Assembly (NCBI GenBank): GCA_030278955.1
Contig: JAOANR010000013.1
Span: 43,126,191 to 43,190,190, forward strand
From: Hygrophila difformis
Taxonomy: Eukaryota > Streptophyta > Magnoliopsida > Lamiales > Acanthaceae
DNA: 64,000 nt
Direction: 5' to 3'
Below are positions 46,851-56,920 of this stretch, in pieces. Position 1 is the first letter of the stretch. Each line of letters opens with the position of its first letter. The position numbers and the translations under genes were made by a program. The notes under the pieces are model-generated. The model ran no database searches and was not told where the DNA came from. It saw nothing but the letters and a program-made list of their open reading frames with translations.

Positions 46851-47540
46851 TAGGGGTGAAAACGGGACGGATACGGGCGGATAGTATTCGTCCCGTATCC
46901 TATTCTATATTTTTTTTGTCGAATACGGAATCAAATACGAATAGGCCGGATACAAATACTAATACGAATATTTCGGGAAACGGATACGAGACAGATTCGA
47001 ATTTTAACTCGGATAATATTTTATTTTTTTAAATTACTTTTTTTTAAATTTTTTAAGAAAAATCAGAATATATACTATGTAAGCTAAACTGATTTTTTTA
47101 AATTTTCAAAATCATTAGTTATTTCGTTCAAGACATCTACATAGCACCACTACAAGATGTTACGTACTACAGTTTATATGCAAAGAACCTAATGATATAG
47201 TCGAGTTGATTAATATGATTTGATTTAATTACATATGGTTTTCAAGCTTTTGATTATATTTATATGTATATTATTACTTATTTATTTTATAGTTAATATA
47301 ATATTATAATATACATATATAAATATATATATATATAAATTTCCGGATATTCGGATAGAAAATACGGATAATATCCACATAAAATCCGGATTTTTCGGAT
47401 ACGGGCGGATATTTACAATCCCATATCATGTCCCGTATCCGCCAAATATCCGCCGGATATCAAAATTCGAATTCGGATTCGAATATAATGGAATACGGCA
47501 TCGGATCGGGCGGAAATTATCCGTCCCGCTTTCACCCCTA
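46851..47540. mobile_element. hAT MITE, GGATACGG family, with 8-bp target duplication
   Basis: TAGGGGTGAAAACGGGACGG left and CGTCCCGCTTTCACCCCTA right. Perfect 8-bp repeats GTTGATAT at 46843-46850 and 47541-47548. Same family as 35312-35868 and better preserved. Confidence 0.93.
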
Positions 47541-48194
47541 GTTGATATTAGTGTTTAACAATTATTCACCGACTGAGAACTAAAAATGATAGAATTGTCA
47601 AAAGGAAGCAACAAACAAAACATTTATTAACCATTTCAGAGATCAAAATTTCTGCACATGTCAGGGTGCAATGCCAGCTGCACTTGCTGGCAGTGTTGGG
47701 AGAATTATATTTTGTGATGTTTAAAAAATTTGTGATGAGTATGACCATTTTTATGATGTCTAGAATATTTGTGGATAATACCAACAACACAACACATACA
47801 AGCATCACAAAACTAGAAAACTAAAGTTGTACAACACACCTACAATACAAACATCACAAAATTGATTTAACACACTGAAACTGCACAGAAACTGAATTGC
47901 AAAATTTCAACATTATGATTTACGCTAAACATAAAACTGGTAATAATTATATTTGTGTCGGTGGAATATGCCACTACAAGAAAAATCCAATTTAGTGACC
48001 GAAAAATTCGGTCGTTAAACCCCAAAATTCAGTCGCTAACAGGTTTAGCGACGGAATTAGCGACAGTCGCTAAAACCTTCGTTAGAAAAGAACCAGCAAC
48101 GGGACAAAAATTTGGTTCGACTATTGTGACCAAACCAGCAACCGAAGTTTAGCTAAGCTCCGAGACCAAATTAGCAACCGCAGTTTTCTGTCTC

Positions 48195-48610
48195 TAGGGC
48201 TGGAAATAGGCCAGGCTTGGCCTTTTTAATTTTACCAAGGCCTGAGCCTGGCCTATAGCATTTTATAGGCCTTGTTTGTAGGCCTAAGCCTAGCCTTTTA
48301 CTTAAATAGGCTAGACTTTAAGCCTTTTAGAAATCTATTTAAGCTTATTTAAATATTAAATAAATAATAAATAAATATTAACAAACAAATATATCAATAA
48401 ATTATAGAAAATTTATATTAAAAAGTTAAACAGGCCGGCCTTATAGGCCAAATAGGTTTTATGAGGCCGGGCCTAGTTCTATTTAGATTTAAAAAAAAAA
48501 GCTTTTGAGAATATCCGAGCCTAGCCTCTTTCGTAAAAAGGTCGGGCCAGGCCAGGCCTTAAATAGCCCAAGTAGGCCCCGTCGGGTGGCCCGACCTATT
48601 TCCACCCCTA
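48195..48610. mobile_element. hAT MITE with 8-bp target duplication, nested in CACTA
   Basis: TAGGGCTGGAAATAGGCC left and CCTATTTCCACCCCTA right. Perfect 8-bp repeats TCTGTCTC at 48187-48194 and 48611-48618. Interior full of AGGCCT words. Best-preserved member of the family also seen at 2470 and 11565. Confidence 0.95.
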
Positions 48611-49403
48611 TCTGTCTCTAATAAAAATCTATTTTTTTTAAAAAAAATTATATTTCAGCGACCGACTTAGCGACCGAAAATGGTGGTCGCTAAAGTTAGC
48701 AACGAACTTTGCGACCGAGAAATGCGGTCGCTAAAAAGCCTGAAAATAAAGTTTTTTTGGAACCAACTCCAACCTCCAACCAATTAAACCATCCATCCAC
48801 CACTCGCTCCACATATTTCATTCTTGAAATTGTCATAGTGAAGATTCGAACCCTGTTAGTAAAGGGTAAAATCCGCCTCATGTGCCGTCATGCTAAGTCA
48901 TATTTCATTTTATTTATTGTAATGCTTAATATATATACAGATATGGAATAAAAATGTAAAAAAATACAATAATAATATAATACAAAAATAAATCAAATAT
49001 TAACTACAAAAAATATTAATTAAATTAATATTAAATAAAAACTAATTAACTAAAATAAATATATATTTAAATTTAAATAATAATAACTAAATGAGATAAA
49101 ATTGATTACATTAGAAATAGAATTCAATAACTAAATAAAAACATAAAAATGAAATAAAATAATTAAAATAATTATTTAAATAAAATAATGAGGTCAATAA
49201 ACAAAATAAAATTTATCATAAAAATAAAATAATAATAATTAATTTAAATAAGAAAATAAAATTTATAAATAACTAAAATAGAAAATAATAAATTTGATTT
49301 TAAATTTAAATAAATCAATTGTAAAATAAATAAAAATGAAATACATTAATTAAAACAAATTAATATGATAAGCCTAAAAATAATATACTATATTAAAGTA
49401 ATA

Positions 49404-49633
49404 CTCCCTCCGTGACACTGTTCATTGTTTAACATTGACTCAATGATATTACAAGATTATATTTGAGGAAAAATAGTCGAGTTGAGTCTTGTTAGAATCG
49501 TATAATCATATAGTTTTAGAATATGCATTTTATATAATTTTTGTGGTAAATATGTTGAGATATTAACGGTTAAAAAAATGCATTGGATTGCGTGCATGAA
49601 TCAAACAAGACAAGTTAAATGGGATAGAGGGAG
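49404..49633. mobile_element. Stowaway MITE nested in CACTA
   Basis: CTCCCTCCGTGACACTG left and GGGATAGAGGGAG right, TA flanks. Confidence 0.85.
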
Positions 49634-50293
49634 TAATATATTTTAAATAAATATTAAAAATTTAAATCAAAATATCATAAAACCTAAAATATATAAATTA
49701 AATTCAAGACATTAATTAGATAAAAAATAATACTCCTTATTAAATTAATAATAAATTAAAAATATGAAATATAAAGTAATTAAAATAAATCTTTAAATTT
49801 AAAAATAACATAAATTATAACATCATTTTATAATTAAATTATGAAATAAATTAATTAACATAAATACTTAAATAGTATGATAAAGTAAATTATAATAAAT
49901 TTAAATAATATTAATAATACTAAAAAATTAAAATATTCAAAATAAAAAGTTTAGCGACCGCATTTTTCGATCGCTAATTCAGTCGCTAGAGTATATTTTT
50001 AATAAAAAAAATTGGGAAAATTTTAGCGACCGATTTTTTCGTCGCTAACTCGGTCACTATGGCAATTTTTTCCAATAAAAAAATTAAAAAATTTAAAAAA
50101 ATGAAAAAATATTAGCGACAGTACACTTCGGTCGCTGACAAGGACCGATTTTCATTTGGTCGCATTTTTGGTAGCGAAACTGCGCCAGCACAGTTTCAAT
50201 CGCTAATTAGCAACAGAATTTTCCGGTCGCTATTTCGATCGCTGTTAGCTACCGCTTTCATTCGGTCGCTAAACTAACTTTTTTCTTGTAGTG

Positions 50294-51019
50294 TATATAT
50301 ACCTAGAAATATATAATCCTATATACCCTAACAACTTCGTCTAGACCCGTTTGTTTTTTTTCTCTTTTTCTTAGCTGATGCGTTTAGCGTCCCCTTCACC
50401 CAAAAAAAACTTCGTCTAGACCCCTATATAAATCATATACGTAATTACTATATTAGGCATAACTTCAGAAACACATTGATTTATTTAAATTAAAATCCAG
50501 AAACGGGGAAAATAGAGTCATAGAAATCGAGAAACACATCTTGTACCAACAACCCATTGTCCCAATAATGCCTCGTATGTACTATTTTCATTTTTATGAA
50601 ACTCCTACTTCATATTCCATTATATTATGAATCTCATAAAATAATGAAATGAAGATACACTTTCATAAAGTGTAGGGGAATTAATTATATAAAAGTCAAC
50701 ACTTTCAGACATATATAAATAGTTCTGGCATAGTACTATTGTTCACTAAATGGTCAGTTATTACAGTCAGTAGCATTTGCAACAAGAACGAATCTCTCGA
50801 TTGCAGTGTCCAGCCATGGTATATATCAAATCAGTTCAAAATCAATAATTACAATCATAAAGAATTACTACTACAAGGGATATACTGTACATCATGAATG
50901 ATTTGCTATTTATTGGAAAATATTCCCCGACCGATATGATCAACACCATTTGTGATTTACTATTAAACTACATACTGGTAATGTGTTGGTTTTTGTGGGA
51001 TGATGAGTTGTGTAATCTA
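50294..51019. other. Intergenic DNA between CACTA and copia elements
   Basis: No gene or repeat end recognised. The last five bases, ATCTA, form the left target copy of the copia element. Confidence 0.55.
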
Positions 51020-51938
51020 TGTTGTGAACCAGTTTTGAGCAAATGTGTTCACAACCGATGTCTGAACTACTTTGTTGGACCAACCACGACAACAGCAGAC
51101 AAACTATGTAAAGGAAGAAGGGCTGGCGAATATGCTCAAAAATATTCTTCAACGGCTAGCTGATCTCCTGCCCGGATCTTGCACACGAAGTATGGAAACG
51201 AAGATCTCTTAATCCGGGCAACTCCATTCTAAGGATCCGCGCAATTATGGTAAGAATATCTTACCTTAGAATGGAGGAGCGGTGGTTCTCTTCAAATAGG
51301 ACGGCCAAGGGATGAAATGAAAACGACTCAACTTTTACACACCTACTCCCTTGTGCGATCGAAAGCATGTGCAGAGAGAATCACATTCCTTCCGTGTTAT
51401 TGATTTCATCATTTTGAAGGAAGATATACGATCAACACTTCCTCGAGTGGATTGATCGAAAGTGCTACTGTGTGCTTGATTGAAGTCGACGGTTTCAATC
51501 AAGGCTTTCGAGGAGTCTTCAAACTCAAGTGCTTAATTGAAAGATTCAAGAAGGAGGGTCGCCAACAGGTTTCGACTAAGGGCAACTTGGAGGAGGAGCC
51601 TTCAAGGAATTGAAGCAAGGTCGTGGAGATCTTCACCAAGGCAGGGGGAGTGCCTTGGTCTGACAATTCAGTCCGCTTGGTGATTGGAGTTGGGCGAAAC
51701 AAATCACTATTGTTTAGATCGAGGATCAAGTCAAAACAATTAGTGAATCTCCTGGATTGGTATCCCCCAAATGTAGGCTTGTGCCGAACTGGGTCAACAA
51801 ACCTTGAGTTCTCTCTATTCTTACAGTTTATTTACTTTCCACTGCATAATATCTTAAACTGTTTGACGTGTCCACGAAAGGTGTTTGAACTAGTTTTCAG
51901 GACTACTTAATTGGTTTTCCACGCAAACGGACCTAACA
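51020..51938 (+). repeat. 5' LTR of the copia element
   Basis: Starts TGTTGTGAACC and ends GGACCTAACA. 919 bp, equal in length to the 3' LTR. Confidence 0.95.
51222..51276 (+). promoter_or_regulatory. Hairpin-forming palindrome in the 5' LTR
   Basis: CTCCATTCTAAGG at 51222-51234 pairs with CCTTAGAATGGAG at 51264-51276. Between them GGTAAGA-ATA-TCTTACC is a second stem-loop that shares CC with the outer arm, so the two folds compete. The same structure is intact at 59960-60014. Role unknown; packaging, dimerisation or transcription control are guesses. Confidence 0.65.
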
Positions 51939-51940
51939 AT

Positions 51941-51960
51941 TGGTATCAGAGCCACACGCT
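51941..51960 (+). promoter_or_regulatory. Primer-binding site, initiator tRNA-Met
   Basis: TGGTATCAGAGCC starts two bases after the 5' LTR and is the classic complement of the 3' end of plant initiator tRNA-Met, where minus-strand DNA synthesis begins. Confidence 0.95.
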
Positions 51961-51988
51961 TTGCAAAGCGAGATCCATACGTAAAAGC

Positions 51989-53588
51989 ATGGACAACCAA
52001 GGTGGATCAGTAACCAGACCTCCATTGCTCGATGGATCCAACTATGCCTATTGGAAAGATCAAATGGAGGCCTTCCTTATCGCTCTAGATGAAGGAGCTT
52101 GGGATGCAGTAGAAAATCAATACCATCCTCCAGTAGAAGAAAAAGACGGTGTAAAAACTGTCAAACCAAGGAGTGAATGGACTGCTGCCGAGAAGCTTGC
52201 TGCTTCAAAGAACTCCAAAGCCTTGAATGCGATCCACAATTCTCTCACAAAGGATCAATACAGACTTATCGCCGGATGCAAGATTGCATACGACGTCTGG
52301 ACCACTTTAGCCAATACTTACGAGGGTATGGCTCCGGTAAAGAAATCCAGGATCATTACTCATGATGCTCAATTTCATAAGATTTCTATGGATGATAATG
52401 AAACTGTTGGCCAATATATTGGTCGTATTCGTGATCTAACCAACCAAGCTCTTCAGCTTGGCAAAATGTATTCTCAGCAGGATATTGTAGGAAAAATCAT
52501 TGGGACGCTCCCGGAAAGGTTCAATGCAAAAGTAGCTGCACTTGAACTATACAAAGACTTTGATAAATTGCAGGTCGATGAACTAATGGGAATCCTACAA
52601 TCATGGGAAATGGATCACTGCCCTAGGGGCAAAAGCAAACCAGTAGCATTCAAATTCATGACCAAGGATGTGGATGACTCTACCATGGAAGATCTTGATG
52701 ACTACAGTGACGAAGAAGAATTGGCCATGCTGTCCAAAAGACTAAATCAGATCATCAAGAACCGTAGATCTAGATTCAACTCCTCTATGAAGAAGGATGT
52801 CGGGACATCAAATTCAAAACCCACTCAGAAAGGCTTGAAGTCGTTCGACAGAAACAGATCCAAACCTTCTAAGACTGAGGATGACAAGGAGATCATCTGT
52901 TTTGAGTGTGGGGGGAAAAGGCCATATCAAGAAGGACTGTGCCAATCTTCGACCAAAGGAGTTAAGCAAATCTTACCAAGTAACATTCAGTGACTCTGAA
53001 GATGAGAAGGAGTTCAATGAACATGGTCCAGACTATGGAGTAGCATTCATCGAGACATGGGATTCAGACAGTGATGATGAAAACGATGCAGGTATTGGTA
53101 CTAACTCAGTCAATATGGTTTCCTCTAACATGGTACGTTATTTTGTCAATGAACAAGATGAAAGCATCAGCAAACTTAACGATATCTATGAAGAAACGTT
53201 CGAGAAACTGGAAATTTCTATTGCTGAGTCAGTGGAATTGCATGTCGAGAATGGAAGCTTAAGGGAACAACTCCAAGGTCTTGAAAGCAGAAATCAGGAA
53301 CTTGAAATGTTCAAAGAACTGTCTGAACAGGTGAACGAACTACGTGAGAAAAATGCAGAACTCCAGAAAGACAATAAGGATCTGGAGGTTGAAAAGGTTG
53401 ACTATAAACTATGGTACTATAGTATGCTTGGAAAGAAAGATGATCTTCACACCGAACTAACCGAAGTTCAAGACAAACTTGCCAAAGCTGAAAGCACTCT
53501 AGCAGCACTAAACAAGGGAAAAGCCAAGTTAGATGATGTAATTGCTATGGGGAGGCCTAGCAGCAACAAACAAGGCTTAGGATATTAA
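51989..53588 (+). pseudogene. copia gag (capsid) with frameshift in the zinc knuckle
   Basis: Starts at the first ATG after the primer site (MDNQGGSVTRPPLLDG), a typical copia Gag start. The PLLDGSNYAYWKDQM part and a capsid region of about 220 residues (UBN2/retrotran_gag type) follow. Then comes the nucleocapsid CX2CX4HX4C knuckle. An extra base in the G/A run at 52909-52922 splits the knuckle, so CFECGG and KGHIKKDC lie in different frames. The second frame runs on through a glutamate- and lysine-rich coiled-coil-like stretch (about 53120-53540) to a TAA at 53586-53588. Gag would form the virus-like particle. A long coiled coil after the knuckle fits SIRE-like Gag proteins. Confidence 0.88.
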
Positions 53589-53937
53589 GCCTCAACCTCA
53601 AGAGGAGAAAAGAAAAGTAAGTTTGTGTCCGGAGGAATGCTGAGTGAACACCGAACTACCAAGAAACCTTTCCACCATGAAGGAAGAAGCAAAATGGACA
53701 AGAAGACCACCTCCTCCAATTCCACTCAGATGCGACTACTGCAAGCTTGAAGGCCACAAAACTAAGAACTGTGGAATCTTAGTAAGAGACCTACAAGCAG
53801 GAAGACCTATCACCTGGGCAAACGATAAAATCAAGATGAAGCTGATCTACATCAAATGTGAATGGGTTCCTAAAGTTCAGAACAGATGTCATGTTGCTTT
53901 TCTATCACAAAAGAAGAATACTACGGACAAAGTATGA
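53589..53937 (+). pseudogene. Gag-pol junction with second zinc knuckle, broken
   Basis: After the stop at 53586 the same frame stays Gag-like (KFVSGGML ...) to about 53740. The reading then moves by one base into a frame with CDYCKLEGHKTKNC (53731-53772), a second CX2CX4HX4C knuckle. That frame meets TGA at 53935-53937 just before the protease motif. A tryptophan codon is usual there in this group, so this is probably a TGG to TGA change. Confidence 0.8.
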
Positions 53938-54663
53938 TACTTTGATAGTGGGTGCTCCAAACACATGACTGGTGAAAGAAGCCTGCTCAAACATTACAAA
54001 GAAATTGATGGAGGATTCGTTGTATTTGGAGATGGGAAAAAGGGTGCCCTAGTTGGTCAAGGAACCATTGAGAACAACGGCTCACGAGAATTGTCTCCAA
54101 CATTCCTAGTTGATGGACTCCAAGCAAACTTGATTAGCATCAGGCAATTGTGTGATGAGGACCTTGTGGTGCAGTTCACCAAGAAATATTGTCAAGTGCT
54201 CAACCAAAATCAAGAATGCATCATGAGAGGTTTGCGCTCTAAAAATAATTGCTATCATCTTGTTCAAACATGCAATTTTGGTTCAGCTGCAGGTAAAAAC
54301 CACATCATACTATGGCATGAAAAGCTTGGACATCTCAACTTCAAAAATCTTATCAGACTCAGCAGAACCGAGGCAGTCAAAGGTCTTCCTCACTTCAAAA
54401 ACTCCAACGTGGAATTTTGCAACGAATGTGCCAAGAACAAACAGCATAGGAGTTCACACAAGTTGACTGAACACCCTGGATCGACCAAGTGTCTTGACCT
54501 ACTGCACATGGAACTTATTGGTCCAACTGAGGTTGAAAGTTTGGGAGGTAAAAGATATATTTTTGTATGTATTGAAGATTATTCCAGATACACTTGGGTA
54601 GACTTTCTCAGGGAAAAGGCGACGCGTTCAAAGTTTTTGAGAAGTTGTGCAACCGACTCATGA
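53938..54663 (+). pseudogene. copia protease and N-terminal integrase, frameshifted
   Basis: YFDSGCSKHMTG (from 53938) carries the DSG active site of the copia aspartic protease. The GAG-pre-integrase HHCC zinc finger follows (LWHEKLGHLN, then CNECAKNK). The integrase core starts at DLLHMELIGP, where the usual first catalytic Asp is Glu (codon GAA at 54511-54513). GGKRYIFVCIEDYSRYTW then matches the family. The frame is lost at about 54612-54620 (REK) and continues one frame over. A stop ends this frame at 54663. Confidence 0.9.
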
Positions 54664-55060
54664 CCGAAAGGGACACTAAGGTAAAACGGATTCGAAGTGA
54701 TCATGGACGTGAGTTCGAAAATCAGTCCTTTGAGGAATACAGCACAACCCATGGAATCAAGCATGAATACTCGGCACCGAAAACACCACAACAAAATGGA
54801 GTAGTTGAAAGAAGAAATCGGACCCTACAAGAAATGTCAAGGGTGATGCTCAACTCAAAGAAAGTGGCTGAATTCCTTTGGGTTGAAGCCATTAACACCG
54901 CGTGTTATACCATAAACCGAGTCTACTTAAAACCCAACTCTCTTATGACTCCATATGAGATTTGGAACGGTAAAAAGACATCAATTACTTATTTCCATAT
55001 TTTTGGTAGCAAGTGTTTTGTCCTAAATGACAGGGAACATGTTGGAAAGTTTCAAAAACA
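54618..55060 (+). pseudogene. copia integrase core, second part, ends at internal deletion
   Basis: Continues the core with GDAFKVFEKLCNRL, then IRSDHGREFEN (second catalytic Asp) and QQNGVVERRNRTLQEM (catalytic Glu), followed by the WVEAINTACYTINR and FGSKCFVLND motifs. At about 55050-55065 it joins directly to reverse-transcriptase sequence (IIGTKWIFRNK) in another frame. The integrase C-terminus and the linker to RT, roughly 150-200 residues in related elements, are missing. Confidence 0.88.
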
Positions 55061-56463
55061 TAATTGGAACCAAGTGGATCTTCCGCAACAAAAGTGATGA
55101 AAAGGGGAACATTACAAGGAACAAGGCACGGTTAGTTGCTCAAGGTTACACCCAGGTCGAAGGAGTGGACTTCAGTGAAACATTTGCTCCTGTAGCAAGA
55201 CTTGAAGCGGTCTGGCTCCTACTGTACATCGCATGCTCACTAGGATTCAAGCTCTACCAAATGGATGTCAAAAGTGTCTTCCTAAATGGCTGGCTCAATG
55301 AGGAAGTCTGTGTGGAACAACCCAAAGGATTTGAGAACCCCCATCATCCTCAACATGTCTACAAGCTCAACAAGGCACTCTATGGCTTGAAACAAGCTCC
55401 TAGGGCTTGGTACGAAAGGCTCTCCAAGTACCTGCTGGAACACGGGTTTGAAAGAGGAAGCTTGGACAAGACCCTCTTCATCAGAAAAGAAAGCAAAGGA
55501 ATCCTCATTGCTCAAGTTTACGTTGATGACATTGTCTTTGGATCAACTCATCATGTGCTCAAGGATCAATTCATCGAAATAATGGGTAAGGAGTTCGAAA
55601 TGAGCATGGTAGGAGAACTAACATATTTCCTTGGCTTGCAGGTTGCTCAGAAGGAAGATGGGATATTTCTAAGTCAAACCAAGTATGCCCGAAACATTGT
55701 TAAGAAGTTTGGCATGGAGTCCAGTAAACCCGTCCGAACGCCTATAGGGACAAATGACAAACTAAGCAAAGATCCCAGTGGTCAAAGTGTGGATCAAAAA
55801 CTTTATCAAAGCATTATTGGAAGCCTGCTATACCTAGCTGCAAGTCGACCAGACATAAGCTATGCAGTAGGAGTTTGCGCTCGTTATCAAGCCGATCCCA
55901 AAGAATCACACCTAAAAGCTGCCAAACGAGTGATCAAATATGTTTCAGGGACAAGTGATCTTGGTATTTGGTACTCTAAAGAATCTACTCTCTCACTACT
56001 TGGATATAGTGATGCAGATTGGGCAGGTGATGCGGACGACAGAAAAAGCACAACTGGAGGATGCTTCTTTATTGGAACTAACTTAGTTAGTTGGTATAGC
56101 AAGAAACAAAGTTCCATTTCTCTCTCAACTGCCGAAGCCGAATACATTGCAGCTGGAAGTTGCTGTGCACAATTGTTATGGATGAAGCAAATGATGCTAG
56201 ATTATGGAATTGATCAAGAAGTTCTCACCATACTATGTGACAACATGAGTGCAATCAACATCTCCAAAAACCCAGTTCAACATGGGAGAACGAAGCATAT
56301 TGAGCTCAGACACCACTTCATAAGGGATCTTGTTGAAGAAGGAATAGTGTCCATACAACATATCGGAACTACTGAGCAACATGCGGATATTTTCACAAAA
56401 GCATTAGATCTAGAGAGATTCGAAAAATTAAGAAGAGATCTTGGACTATGCACGATCTCCTAA
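55058..56463 (+). pseudogene. copia reverse transcriptase and RNase H, open but headless
   Basis: Open for about 468 codons. RT motifs in order: ARLVAQGYTQ, DFSETFAPVARLEAV, YQMDVKSVFLNG, ALYGLKQAPRAWY, YVDDIVFG (YVDD at 55519-55530) and FLGLQV. RNase H motifs: YSDADWAGD, STAEAEYIA, LCDNMSAI and TKHIELRHHFIRD. The catalytic Asp residues are present; MDVKSVFLNG has V where A is usual. It ends with TAA at 56461-56463. It is well preserved but is cut from integrase by the deletion and frame change, so it is marked as a pseudogene. Confidence 0.92.
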
Positions 56464-56920
56464 AGTTCCACAAATTCCGGAATAAGTTTTATGTTTTGTG
56501 CAATTTCTTACTATTATTAAGCATATATATATATATATTGTATTACCTTAAATATCTTATTTGATACTAATTATTTTAATTAGAATATGTGTGCAGGATC
56601 TCCAAAGTTACTCCCTCCACAATTTCAAAATTCAAATCTTGATGTGACAGTCGGAACTGCCAAGAGAAGGGGCGGGAACGGTTATCCGCATGTCTCTATT
56701 CAAAAACGTGATGATTGCGGTTATGGGAAGTTGTGATTCTCTTACCATATTTTAATTAAGGGAAGTTGCTAATTATTTCCACAAGATTTCATTGTGATCG
56801 GGTTTCCTTAAGTATTCTTTTTCTCTCGGCCTCATATACTCTCTCCAGTTTGTTTTTTTTTTTCAAAACACACATTCACCCTCACTTGTTCTTGCCCAAA
56901 AGATTTTTCTTTCAGTAAAA
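56464..56920 (+). promoter_or_regulatory. Leader of the third ORF with splice-acceptor-like site
   Basis: Non-coding stretch between pol and the third ORF. TTTTTCTTTCAG ends at 56915, five bases before the ATG at 56921, and fits a plant 3' splice site. CATATACTCTCTCC at about 56833 followed by C/A-rich leader sequence could instead be an internal promoter. Either would let the third ORF be made from its own mRNA. Confidence 0.5.

Larger units (their letters stand above)
47972..50293. mobile_element. CACTA non-autonomous element carrying two nested MITEs
   Basis: CACTACAAGAAAAATCC left and CTTTTTTCTTGTAGTG right. Subterminal TTTAGCGACCGAA and CGGTCGCTAAA words lie at 47990-48170 and 49950-50275, a variant of the GGTCGGTAA motif of the 38278 copy. 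The flanks TGC and TAT do not match, so one end may have been rebuilt. A B-box-like GATTCGAACCCTG lies near 48844. Nested inside are a hAT (48195-48610) and a Stowaway (49404-49633). No transposase. Confidence 0.85.

Noticed and set aside
53120..53540. Separate host coiled-coil gene
   Set aside because: It is in frame with the second half of the Gag zinc knuckle and lies inside the copia element, so it belongs to Gag.
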